Shown piece after piece: positions 1-8,092 of a stretch of 50,521 nt of DNA. Each line of letters begins with the position of its first letter. Position 1 is the first letter of the stretch. The DNA comes from Antarcticimicrobium luteum (GTDB lineage: Bacteria > Pseudomonadota > Alphaproteobacteria > Rhodobacterales > Rhodobacteraceae). The notes below the pieces were generated by a model. That model was not told where the DNA came from, ran no database searches, and saw only the letters and a list, made by a program, of their open reading frames with translations. The position numbers were made by a program, and so were the translations under genes. The stretch is taken from NCBI RefSeq assembly GCF_004358185.1, contig NZ_SMUV01000046.1, positions 1 through 50,521 on the forward strand, written 5' to 3'.

Positions 1-88
1 TGAAGTAGCGAAAGGGCGATCTTCTGGTCATGTCCAGACGCTACGAAACCGCCCTGCCCGCCTCAAGCTGGTTTGTTTTGACAATGCC
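1..88 (-). mobile_element. IS6-family right-end remnant
   Basis: Read on the minus strand, bases 1-31 encode the first ten residues of an IS6-type transposase (MTRRSPFRYF), matching the start of the intact copy at 29344-30048 with small changes. The remaining bases are the non-coding end, finishing in the terminal repeat (tttgacaatgcc). The rest of the element lies outside the window or is lost. Confidence 0.8.
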
Positions 89-175
89 CTCGGCAGCAAG
101 CCGGGCCTCGGCTTCGGCCTGGGTGAGGCCCTGATGTGACGGTGCTGACCCCTGCGGTTTCGTAATGGACAATGT
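89..175 (-). pseudogene. Possible N-terminal scrap of a cation-transporting P-type ATPase
   Basis: On the minus strand this stretch reads GLTQAEAEARLAAEG just before the IS6 end. This resembles the N-terminal cation-ATPase motif that precedes the first membrane segments of Ca/Mg-type P-type ATPases. The reading frame then runs straight into IS6 sequence, so at most the first few dozen codons remain. The match is short and could be chance. The bases between about 175 and 312 show nothing else recognisable. Confidence 0.25.
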
Positions 176-312
176 CAAACTGCAGACCTCTCCTGGAGGG
201 ACACAAACCTGTGATGAACCTGACGGGCAGCGTGGTGAACGCCATGCACTTCGTTCCGGAGCATATTCGCCTTCAGGCGACATTATCGAACTCATTGGAC
301 TGTTCATAGAAC

Positions 313-547
313 GGTGCTGCCAGACGAATGCGAACCAGTCACGGCCAGGGCAGGATAGCTGTCCCTTATTCAGCACAGAGACCGCGCCACTCGGCGAGAT
401 GCCAACGCCAGCGGCTCGATCGCATGCCCTCGATCCGCCGCTTTCGGATTTCGGCTGCGAACATCGGCCCGCACCGAAGCGTCTGGTCGTGTCCAGACGC
501 TCCGGAACCGCCCTGCCCACCTCAAGCCAGTTTCTACTGACACCGCC
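313..547. mobile_element. IS6-family internal-deletion derivative (MITE-like)
   Basis: This 235-base unit has both IS6 ends, ggtgctgccag at the left and ctgacaccgcc at the right. It retains only three pieces of transposase: the last codons, a short middle block and the start-codon region. Two internal deletions removed the rest, so it codes for nothing. No 8-bp target duplication is visible at its edges. It sits 10 bases beyond the stop codon of the sulfotransferase-like gene. Confidence 0.75.
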
Positions 548-557
548 AGTCAACAGC

Positions 558-1313
558 CTACGGGAGGGCGCGGGCGCACAGCTTCTCGTAGAACGGCCAG
601 TGATGGGCAAGCATCGCCCGCAGGTGGGGGGCGTTGCGGGCCGCGGCTTCGAACACTTCATCGGCGTCCGGCAGGGTCTCGGCGCTGCGAATGCGGTCAT
701 TCGACAGGGCCGCGCGGTGCCAGTTCTCCACGCCCTTCCACTCATTCGGGATGACGTCCTTCAGGTCGAGGGCATGCGGAGCAGGCGGAAGGCCGCAGGC
801 GGCGAACAACGCATCGGCGCTTTCCTGCGGGGCGGCCTGCACGCGTTCGGCCTCTAGTACGAGCGGCCAGGCGCCCTTACGGTCGGCGATATGCGCCGCG
901 TGCTGGTACTGCGCCTCCAGCCCGATTTCGGTGAGGCTCATCTCGGGGTCCAACTTGTAGTAGGACGCGATCGACCGCCGCGGGTCACGCACGAGGAACA
1001 CGTTGATCACCCGATCCACCAGGTCATCGTCCGTCAGCGCATCGGGCATGACGTAATAGCTCATATCCTTGAAAAAGACCGGCCCCGCCTCTGCCGCTTC
1101 ATACAGCATTGCCTTGATCGCAGAATAGGTTCGCGGGTGTCCCTCCTGCGGTTCAAAATGGGGAAAGCGGCCACGGCCTTCACCCAAATAATAGTAATAC
1201 ATGAAGGGTTCATGAAAACATCTCACGTCGCCGCGGGCGCGCATCACGCGCTCCATAGCCGTGGACATGGACCTTGGGTGGCACCACAGTGCAATCAGGG
1301 GATGTTTCGTCAC
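558..1313 (-). CDS. Sulfotransferase-family protein
   Basis: The 251-residue protein has the two signatures of PAPS-dependent sulfotransferases. The 5'-phosphosulfate loop is WCHPRSMSTAMERV near residues 10-23, and the 3'-phosphate motif is VFLVRDPRRSIASYYK around 105-120. There is no signal peptide or membrane segment, so it should be cytoplasmic. Proteins of this group are often annotated only as sulfotransferase-like, and their acceptors are mostly unknown. It is the last gene of the leftward group with the amidase and the ProU-type transporter, 64 bases after the amidase stop. An IS6 derivative lies immediately downstream. Fold assignment is fairly sure; substrate is unknown. Confidence 0.75.
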   Translation of the reverse strand: MTKHPLIALWCHPRSMSTAMERVMRARGDVRCFHEPFMYYYYLGEGRGRFPHFEPQEGHPRTYSAIKAMLYEAAEAGPVFFKDMSYYVMPDALTDDDLVDRVINVFLVRDPRRSIASYYKLDPEMSLTEIGLEAQYQHAAHIADRKGAWPLVLEAERVQAAPQESADALFAACGLPPAPHALDLKDVIPNEWKGVENWHRAALSNDRIRSAETLPDADEVFEAAARNAPHLRAMLAHHWPFYEKLCARALP

Positions 1314-1377
1314 GGGACTCTGGCCTTGTGTTCAGAATGATTGAGGCGCTTTCACCGGGTGTGCTCCGGGGATCGGA

Positions 1378-2817
1378 TCAATCGGCGATCAGCGGGCGCC
1401 GCTGCCCCCAGGGCGCGGTCTGCTCCAACTGGCGGGCGAGGCGCAACAAAAGCGCATCTTGCCCCACCTGCGCGGCAAACTGCATCCCCACCGGCAATCC
1501 ATCGGCGCCATGATAAAGGGGCACAGACATGGCGGGCTGTCCGGTCAGGTTGTAGATCTCGGTATAGGGCGCGAAGGCACCGGCCCGTTCGGTCCATTCC
1601 GGTACGCTGCGCAGGGCCGCCTCGCCCAGCAGCCCCGAGGGGATCGCCGCTCCGGCGGTTACAGGCGTGAGGATGATATCGAAGGGGCTCAGGGCCCGCG
1701 CCAATCGGCGGCGGATATCCCAGCGTTTGACGCGCAGGCGAGCGGCCTCTGTCATGGTCAGTTGTGCCGCCTGATCCAGCGCAAAGCGCACCAGCGGGCC
1801 AAGCTCATTGTCCTGCGGCGGGCGGCCCAGGACCTGAGTGCGCATATCGACGAGCAATGCAATGTCCGAGGCCCATAGCGGTGTTGCGGGCTCACTGGGG
1901 TCGGTGTCCGCGGGCCAGTCGAAGGGCGTGATCGCATGTCCGAGGGTTTCAAGGAGGCGGCCGGTCTTGGTCAGGATTTCCGCGATGCCATCGGTCGGCA
2001 ATTGCCCCGACGGGGCACTCGCGCACAAACCGATACGCAGGGGCGGTGGCGGCCGGTTGATGGCCGCAAGGTAGCCACTTTCAGGAGGCGGCGAGAGCGG
2101 ACAGGGCATGCCCTGCTCCGGCGCGGCCGTGGCGTCGAGCATGGCCGCGGAATCGCGCACGGTTCGGCTCACCACGTGATCGCAGTTGAGCCCGCCGACC
2201 AGCGGGCCCAGCGCAGACCCCGTGGCCACCCGCCCGGCGGACGGTTTGAACCCGAAAACGCCGCAGCATCCGGCGGGCACGCGGATGGAACCGCCGGAGT
2301 CGGAGGCGTGGGCGATGGGCACGAGCCCGGCCGCGACCGCCGCCGCAGCCCCTCCGCTCGAGCCTCCGGGCGTGCGCGTTGTGTCCCAGGGGTTGAGCGT
2401 CGGCCCATAAAGCTCCGGCTCGCAGGCGAAATCGGTCGCGAATTCGGGCGTATTGCTGCGCCCAACCACGACGAGTCCAGCCTCGCGCCAGCGTCGCGCA
2501 AGATCGCTGTCGGTTTCGGCCTTCGGCGCGTCGGCGAAAAATCGGCAGGCATTGGTCAGCGGCCAGCCGCGCACCTCGACGTTGATGTCCTTGGCCAGAA
2601 AGGGGATGCCGGCCAGCGGCGCATTTCCGGGTGCCTCGCTGGCCGCCGCGCGGGCCTGCGCATCATCGCGCTGGATGACGGCGTTGATCGCTGGGTTCAA
2701 CCGATCGATTCGCGTCAGGGCGGTGTCGGTCACTTCGGCGGCAGAGACCTCACCGGCGCGCACAAGCGCGGCCAAGCCAACGGCGTCGTGACGACTGTAT
2801 TCTTCTGGAGACAGCAT
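1378..2817 (-). CDS. Amidase (amidase-signature family)
   Basis: The 479-residue protein carries the amidase signature. The catalytic Lys is in IPFLAKD near residue 75, the glycine/serine block GGSSGGAAAAVAAG lies near 150, and the nucleophilic Ser lies in the DSGGSIRVPAG segment near 175. The Lys-Ser-Ser triad is therefore intact and the length is normal. Enzymes of this family hydrolyse many amides, and the sequence does not identify the substrate. The start is supported by an AGGAAAGG ribosome site. It lies 22 bases downstream of the transporter permease gene, so it is probably co-transcribed and may act on an imported amide such as a quaternary-ammonium amide; that role is inference. Confidence 0.85.
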   Translation of the reverse strand: MLSPEEYSRHDAVGLAALVRAGEVSAAEVTDTALTRIDRLNPAINAVIQRDDAQARAAASEAPGNAPLAGIPFLAKDINVEVRGWPLTNACRFFADAPKAETDSDLARRWREAGLVVVGRSNTPEFATDFACEPELYGPTLNPWDTTRTPGGSSGGAAAAVAAGLVPIAHASDSGGSIRVPAGCCGVFGFKPSAGRVATGSALGPLVGGLNCDHVVSRTVRDSAAMLDATAAPEQGMPCPLSPPPESGYLAAINRPPPPLRIGLCASAPSGQLPTDGIAEILTKTGRLLETLGHAITPFDWPADTDPSEPATPLWASDIALLVDMRTQVLGRPPQDNELGPLVRFALDQAAQLTMTEAARLRVKRWDIRRRLARALSPFDIILTPVTAGAAIPSGLLGEAALRSVPEWTERAGAFAPYTEIYNLTGQPAMSVPLYHGADGLPVGMQFAAQVGQDALLLRLARQLEQTAPWGQRRPLIAD

Positions 2818-2839
2818 TGCAGCCTTTCCTGAGTGGGCG

Positions 2840-4897
2840 TTACATCCGGTCGCCGCCCATGGCCTGGGTCATGCGGTCGGCCAGCATGGCAATGATCGCC
2901 ATGCCCACGCCGGCGACGATGCCCACGCCGAAATCTCCATCGCCCAATCCGATGTAAACCCGTTGTCCCAGATCACTGGTGCCCACAAGCGCGGCGATCA
3001 CGAGCATGGCGATGGCATACATGATCGTCTGGTTCAGCCCGAGCAGGATAACCGGCGCGGCGAGCGGCAGCTTGACCCGCCACAGAAGCTGCCAAGGCGT
3101 GCAACCGCTTGCGGTGGCCGCTTCGATCACCTCCTTGGAGACGCTGCGAATACCGTGTTCCGTATATCGGATCGAGGGCACGATCGCATAGGCGATGATG
3201 GCGAGAAGGGCGGTGAATTCGCCGATCTTGAAGATCATCACGAAGGGAATGAGGATCACGAAGAGCGGCATGGTCTGAAGGGCGTCGTTGAACGGGCGCA
3301 GGGCGACGGAGACGGCATCAGACTCTGCCGCCAAGATTCCCAACGCCCCCCCGACCAGAAGGCAGATCAGCACAGCCAGACCGCATAGGTAAAGCGACAG
3401 CATCGCCTCTTCCCAAACGCCCGCAAGCAGAAGAAAGCCAAGGCCGGCGGCCATGCCCAGCGCGAGCCGCCGCCCCCCGGTCTGATAGGCCAGCAGGGTT
3501 GCCATGGCGATCAGCGTGGGCCAGGGCATGCCCGAGATCCCGACGAAAAGCATAATGCCGAAGAACATAACAAGGGCCGCCCTGCGCCAGCTTCCGCGCC
3601 ACCAGGACAGCGCCGCCAGCGCGAGCACCAAGACGCCATACCCTGTCTTGAGCGTGTCTGTGAAAGCAAACCCCCAGGAGAACGGCGTTATCGTTTGCTC
3701 GAACCCCACTTTCACCGGCAGCATCACGAAGAAGAAAGCCACCTGTTTGATGTAGTTGATGGTCGCGGCGAACTCCGTGACGACATATTCGATCCCGGCA
3801 TTGAGTTGATCAGCCGGGTAGAACTCCCATGCGGCGGGGTATTCCCTGAGGAACGGCAGCACCTGAGCCAACGCCGCCACAGCAACCGCGAGGACCAGCG
3901 CAGAGAGCCACAGCGTCCTTGGCCTGGCGCCACCAACCAGACCCTCCGGCCCACTCGTATCGCGGGCGGCAATCTGCGCGGTGAGCCGGTCCATCACCAT
4001 CGCCATCAATGCGATGACCAGCCCCAACAGCAGGCTTTCGCCGAACAGCGCCCGGCGTATGGACTTGAGCACCTCCCAGCCGATATCGGCCGTGCCGCCG
4101 ATGATCGATGCGATGATAACCATTGAAAACGCGGCCATCGTGGTCTGGTTCACGCCAAGCAGGATCTGGCGCATGGCGCTGGGCACTCGGACACGCCAGA
4201 AAAGCTGGCTATTGGTTGCCCCGGCCATTCGTCCAGCCTCGATGATCTCTGCGTCGACGTTGCGCAGACCAAGCGTGGTGTTGCGCACCATTGGGGGCAC
4301 CGCGTAGAGCAGGCTGGCAATCAGTCCAACCACGGGACCGAACCCGAACAGCAGCAGGATCGGCAGCAGATAGGCGAAGGCCGGGATGGTCTGCATCATG
4401 TCCATCGTGGGGCGTATGATGCGATCGGCCCGGTCATTGGCGAACCCGAGCGTGCCCGTAAAGAAACCGATGACGACGGCCAATGGCACGGAAAGTGCGA
4501 CCAGCGCGAGCGAATTCATTGCCTCGGTCCAAAACCCGATGAGGACCATGTAGAACATCGCCGCGAACGAAAAAATGGCAAGACGCCAGCCCGACACCAC
4601 GTAGGCCACGAAGACCACGAGGGAAACGATAACGGCCCAGGGCAGACTGTTGATGCCATCTCGAATCCAGCGCATGAGCACAGAAAGCAGATCGGAAAAC
4701 GCCTGGAAATAGGTTCCAAAGACGCTGATAACCCAGTTCATCCCGGAGTTCAGCCACGGCGTGAGCGGGACCGTCCAGCCCTCGGGGAAGCGGATCATCC
4801 AGGGCGCAGCCTCGCGCAGCACGAGCAGCACAAGCGTCGCCGCGATCAGAGCACCCCATGCAGGACCGCCCGAAGCCAGCTGACGGATCCCTTTCAT
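2840..4897 (-). CDS. OpuA/ProU-type ABC transporter permease, duplicated in one chain
   Basis: This 685-residue membrane protein contains two BPD-type permease units in tandem. Each has its own cytoplasmic coupling motif: GRMAGATNSQLFWRVRVP near residue 225 and ATASGCTPWQLLWRVKLP near 590. ProW-type permeases usually have one unit and act as dimers, whereas here both halves are one polypeptide. Its start overlaps the stop of the ATPase gene by four bases, showing translational coupling. With the ATPase and binding protein it forms a complete importer for a betaine-like solute. The trimethylamine-N-oxide importer TmoXWV of roseobacters belongs to the same superfamily and is a possible relative. 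Confidence 0.88.
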   Translation of the reverse strand: MKGIRQLASGGPAWGALIAATLVLLVLREAAPWMIRFPEGWTVPLTPWLNSGMNWVISVFGTYFQAFSDLLSVLMRWIRDGINSLPWAVIVSLVVFVAYVVSGWRLAIFSFAAMFYMVLIGFWTEAMNSLALVALSVPLAVVIGFFTGTLGFANDRADRIIRPTMDMMQTIPAFAYLLPILLLFGFGPVVGLIASLLYAVPPMVRNTTLGLRNVDAEIIEAGRMAGATNSQLFWRVRVPSAMRQILLGVNQTTMAAFSMVIIASIIGGTADIGWEVLKSIRRALFGESLLLGLVIALMAMVMDRLTAQIAARDTSGPEGLVGGARPRTLWLSALVLAVAVAALAQVLPFLREYPAAWEFYPADQLNAGIEYVVTEFAATINYIKQVAFFFVMLPVKVGFEQTITPFSWGFAFTDTLKTGYGVLVLALAALSWWRGSWRRAALVMFFGIMLFVGISGMPWPTLIAMATLLAYQTGGRRLALGMAAGLGFLLLAGVWEEAMLSLYLCGLAVLICLLVGGALGILAAESDAVSVALRPFNDALQTMPLFVILIPFVMIFKIGEFTALLAIIAYAIVPSIRYTEHGIRSVSKEVIEAATASGCTPWQLLWRVKLPLAAPVILLGLNQTIMYAIAMLVIAALVGTSDLGQRVYIGLGDGDFGVGIVAGVGMAIIAMLADRMTQAMGGDRM

Positions 4898-6030
4898 GCT
4901 GAATCTTTCGCGGTTTCGCTGCCGTCCTCGTCCATGGCTGCGCCATGAGCCGCCGTGCGTTTGGCCAGCGCATCAATCAGGCTTTCGGGTGTGACCTGTC
5001 CAATGATGCGGTCGCCTTTGCGCACGGCCAGCGCGTCGTATCGGCCGGCCAGCTGTGGCAGCAGATCCTCCAGCGTCGCGGTTGCCGCGACCTCCGGCTG
5101 TCCGGCCGATGGCTGCTGCGTGGCGCCGGGGGCGAGCGCATCGGCCGCCGTCATGACGCGCACCAGTGGCACGTCGCGCGTGAACTCCGCAACATAGGAA
5201 TCGGCGGGGTTGGTGATCAGATCAACGGGGCGGCCGATCTGAACGACCATACCGTCACGCATCAGCATGATGCGGTCGGCGATACGCAGCGCCTCGAGGA
5301 AGTCGTGCGTAATGAAAATGATGGATTTCTTTAGTGTGCTTTGAATATGCAGGAATTCGTCCTGCATCTGTCGGCGGATCATGGGGTCGAGCGCGGAAAA
5401 AGGCTCGTCCAGAAGCCACAGTTCGGGTTCTACGGCAAGAGAGCGCGCGATACCCACACGTTGTTGCTGACCGCCGGACAATTGATGCGGATAGCTATCC
5501 TCGCGACCTTCGAGACCCACAAGAGATATGACGTTTTCGACCCGCTTGCGACGTTCCTTCTCGGGCATGCCCTGAAGGGTCAATGGAAAGGTGACGTTCT
5601 CGATCACGTTGAGATGCGGCATCAGGCCAAAGTTCTGAAAGACCATGCCCATCTTATGTCGCCGGATCTCGATCAACTCGCGCGCGGATTTGCGCAGCAG
5701 ATCCTCGCCGTCGAGCAGCACCTCGCCAAAGGTGGGTTCGACCAGCCGCGAAAGACAGCGCAGAACCGTTGACTTCCCAGAACCCGACAGCCCCATAATG
5801 ACGAAAATCTCACCCTGCGCGACGTCAAAATTGACATCGACCGCCGCCGGGATCAGGTTCTTCTCACGCATCCGGGAGGCCAGTGCCGCCGGGTCGTTAA
5901 GCGCCTTCGGATCCCGGAACCAGCTTTCCGGCTGTGCGCCGTAAACTTTCCAGAGATTTCGGCACTGAAGCTTCGGTTCCAGCTCGGGGGAGGGGCCGGA
6001 TCCGGAGGGCTGTGTGTCGTCTTCGGGCAT
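4894..6030 (-). CDS. OpuA/ProV-type ABC transporter ATP-binding protein
   Basis: The 378-residue ATPase has Walker A GLSGSGKST near residue 80, the ABC signature LSGGQQQRVGIARSLA near 185 and Walker B LLDEPFSALDP. A C-terminal region of about 100 residues looks like the paired CBS domains of ProV/OpuAA, which sense ionic strength in some homologs. It powers the double-length permease encoded immediately downstream with a 4-base overlap. It lies 130 bases after the binding-protein gene, from which it is separated by a strong hairpin. Confidence 0.9.
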   Translation of the reverse strand: MPEDDTQPSGSGPSPELEPKLQCRNLWKVYGAQPESWFRDPKALNDPAALASRMREKNLIPAAVDVNFDVAQGEIFVIMGLSGSGKSTVLRCLSRLVEPTFGEVLLDGEDLLRKSARELIEIRRHKMGMVFQNFGLMPHLNVIENVTFPLTLQGMPEKERRKRVENVISLVGLEGREDSYPHQLSGGQQQRVGIARSLAVEPELWLLDEPFSALDPMIRRQMQDEFLHIQSTLKKSIIFITHDFLEALRIADRIMLMRDGMVVQIGRPVDLITNPADSYVAEFTRDVPLVRVMTAADALAPGATQQPSAGQPEVAATATLEDLLPQLAGRYDALAVRKGDRIIGQVTPESLIDALAKRTAAHGAAMDEDGSETAKDSA

Positions 6031-6115
6031 GTTTCATCCGTGATGGGTGGGGCGGCATCGTGGTGCCCCAGCCTAAAGAAACCGGGCGCCTTCAGCCTAA
6101 GTGGTGCAATTGAAA

Positions 6116-6142
6116 CTCGGGGGGCAGCGAAAGCCCCCCGAG
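6116..6142 (-). terminator. Strong intergenic hairpin between binding protein and ATPase
   Basis: CTCGGGGGGC and GCCCCCCGAG form a perfect 10-bp stem with a 7-base loop. On the transcribed (minus) strand it is followed by TTTCAATT. It could be a leaky terminator or an RNA-stabilising hairpin that yields more binding-protein mRNA than permease mRNA, a common arrangement in ABC operons. Confidence 0.65.
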
Positions 6143-6160
6143 ACCCGGCAGAGGCGCCGG

Positions 6161-7096
6161 TTATTTCTGCGCGGCTTTGGCCGCTTCGATCCACGGCGTC
6201 CAGATCGTTTCGTTTTCGGCGATCCAGCCGGCAGCGACTTCTTCAACCGACATGCCCTGTTGATCGACCTTCAAGATCATCTTGTTCTGCGACGCGTTGT
6301 CCATCTGGAACGCCTCGGCAAAGGCATAGGCGCCGGGCCAAGTCTCTTTGAAGTCGCGAGTCACCAGTTTGCCGACGTTGGCCTGGACAAAGCCGCAGGC
6401 GCTTCCGCGCGACTGGTTGGCCTCGTCGCAGACCCCCTCGGTCTCGTCGAAGTCGATCCAGTTGAAATCATACTCGGCAAACAGCCAGTGCGGTGCCCAG
6501 AACATCATCAGAATGGGTTGCTTCGCTGCGATTGCACTGCGCAATTCGGCGACCATAGCGCCCTCACTACCGCCGGCGACCGCCTGGAACGGCAGATCGA
6601 GGTTCTTGACTAGATCGCGAGAGCGCGTCCCCCAGTCGGCCGGATAAGTAATCAGCCGACCGTCCGGAAAGGTGTCGGCCACGGCGAAGGCCTGTGCGCA
6701 ATCATAGAGCGCCTCATAGCTGGGCAAGCCCGGGCACTGCTCTTCCATGTAAGGCGGGTAAATCCACCCTTCGCGCGACTCGATGCCTAGCGGGCCGATC
6801 AGGGCAATGTCGCCCTCGGCAATGGCCTTGGGATAAATGTCACCGACATTGTTGTCCCAGAACTCGGGCTGAAAATGCAGAGTACCCTGCGCCATCGCCG
6901 CCAGCTGCGGCACGGCGCCAGCGGTGACATACTCGACCTCGTAGTCGAGCTTCTCGAGCAGCTGGCCAGCGATGTGCGCCGATGTGTTCTGCCCTGTCCA
7001 AGAGTTGACGGGAATCCGGATCGCCTCGGCCTGTGCGCTGCTGGCGAAGGCGCCAATGCAAAGTGCCGCGGTCAGTTTCAGAGTGGATTTAAACAT
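6161..7096 (-). CDS. Periplasmic glycine-betaine/OpuAC-type substrate-binding protein
   Basis: From the ATG at 7096 the protein has 311 residues and a clear Sec signal peptide (MFKSTLKLTAALCIGAFASSAQA). This start has an AGAGGACAG ribosome site, so the longer upstream frame is not used. The mature part has the OpuAC/ProX fold features, including an MMFWAPHWLFAEY segment where aromatic residues usually cage a trimethylammonium head group. Substrates of this family include glycine betaine, choline, carnitine, proline betaine and TMAO. Linkage to the CaiD-like pathway further right favours a carnitine-like or betaine-like ligand, but this is inference. It is the first gene of the leftward transport operon. 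Confidence 0.88.
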   Translation of the reverse strand: MFKSTLKLTAALCIGAFASSAQAEAIRIPVNSWTGQNTSAHIAGQLLEKLDYEVEYVTAGAVPQLAAMAQGTLHFQPEFWDNNVGDIYPKAIAEGDIALIGPLGIESREGWIYPPYMEEQCPGLPSYEALYDCAQAFAVADTFPDGRLITYPADWGTRSRDLVKNLDLPFQAVAGGSEGAMVAELRSAIAAKQPILMMFWAPHWLFAEYDFNWIDFDETEGVCDEANQSRGSACGFVQANVGKLVTRDFKETWPGAYAFAEAFQMDNASQNKMILKVDQQGMSVEEVAAGWIAENETIWTPWIEAAKAAQK

Positions 7097-7247
7097 ATTC
7101 TGTCCTCTACTTCCCCATTGGTTAAGTCTTGTTCTAAGGTGGAACACATTCAATGACAACAATCCGCTCCAAACCGCCCAGAAGTCGCGGTGGAACCGTG
7201 GTGGCGCTGCGGCATGCGGGACCGGGTGCGTTCAGCTAGGAGGGCCG

Positions 7248-8039
7248 ATGCAGGTCAGTACGGCAGGGAATTGGTATGAAACCACTTCGGTGGGGGATGG
7301 GGTCACCCTGGTTCGTGAGCGCCATGTCGCACCGTGGCTACGCTGCAATATCTGGCATGTCAGGGGGCGCGACCGCGATCTGGTCATCGACACGGGCATG
7401 GGACTGCGCCCCTTGTCCGAGGCGATCTCGGGGCTTGCCGAGGCGCGCCCGGCAATCGGGGTGGCAACGCATATGCATTTCGACCATTCTGGCGGGCTTC
7501 ACCAATTCGAGGACCGCGCAGGACACCCATTGGAGGCCGCGATCATCGCCGCCCCAAACGCGCATAACACGGTCGCGGATATTGGATACGTGCGCGCGGA
7601 GACCTTTTCGGCCCTGCCCTATGAGGGATTTGACCATACTCAGTTTGCGGTCAGATCCGCGCCGCTGACCCGCCTCGTCGACGAGGGAGACGTTTTCGAT
7701 CTGGGCGATCGCGTGTTTCGAATATTGCATTTGCCCGGTCACTCGCCCGGCTCCATCGCGTTGTACGAGCGTGAAACCGGCCTCCTGTTCAGCGGTGACG
7801 TGATCTATGACGATGACTTGCTCGACAACCTGTATCACTCTGATCCGGCGCAGTTGGAAGAGTCGCTCCGGCGGTTGAAAGAACTGCCCGTTTCAGCCAT
7901 TCATGCTGGGCATTTCGTATCTTTCGGGCAGGAGAAAATGATTGAAATCATTGATGAATACTTGGCCGGCGGGCGGCGGATAACCGATACAGACAGCTTT
8001 GTTTCGGCCGCTGGCTGCAAGAATGCGCCCAAGCGCTGA
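7248..8039 (+). CDS. Metallo-beta-lactamase-fold hydrolase
   Basis: The 263-residue protein has the metal-binding motif THMHFDHSGG near residue 80, later histidines in HLPGHSPGSIALY near 165, and FSGDVIYDDD near 185. These are the standard ligands of the MBL fold. The ATG at 7248 follows an AGGAGG ribosome site seven bases upstream; in-frame sequence further upstream is antisense to the binding-protein leader. Proteins of this fold include glyoxalase II, lactonases and arylsulfatases; the specific reaction is unknown. It diverges from the transporter operon and leads directly into the alcohol dehydrogenase gene 53 bases later. Confidence 0.85.
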   Translation: MQVSTAGNWYETTSVGDGVTLVRERHVAPWLRCNIWHVRGRDRDLVIDTGMGLRPLSEAISGLAEARPAIGVATHMHFDHSGGLHQFEDRAGHPLEAAIIAAPNAHNTVADIGYVRAETFSALPYEGFDHTQFAVRSAPLTRLVDEGDVFDLGDRVFRILHLPGHSPGSIALYERETGLLFSGDVIYDDDLLDNLYHSDPAQLEESLRRLKELPVSAIHAGHFVSFGQEKMIEIIDEYLAGGRRITDTDSFVSAAGCKNAPKR

Positions 8040-8092
8040 GACACAGGCCGGTCTTGCGCGCCTAGCGCATCCAGCCAGAGAAGGAGAACCAC

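Noticed and set aside
41-745. Leftward open frame of 234 codons
   Set aside because: It runs through IS6 debris and overlaps the sulfotransferase gene in another frame; it is a chance frame.
6972-7247. Upstream extension of the MBL-hydrolase frame
   Set aside because: The extra 92 codons are antisense to the binding-protein signal peptide; an AGGAGG site supports the start at 7248.
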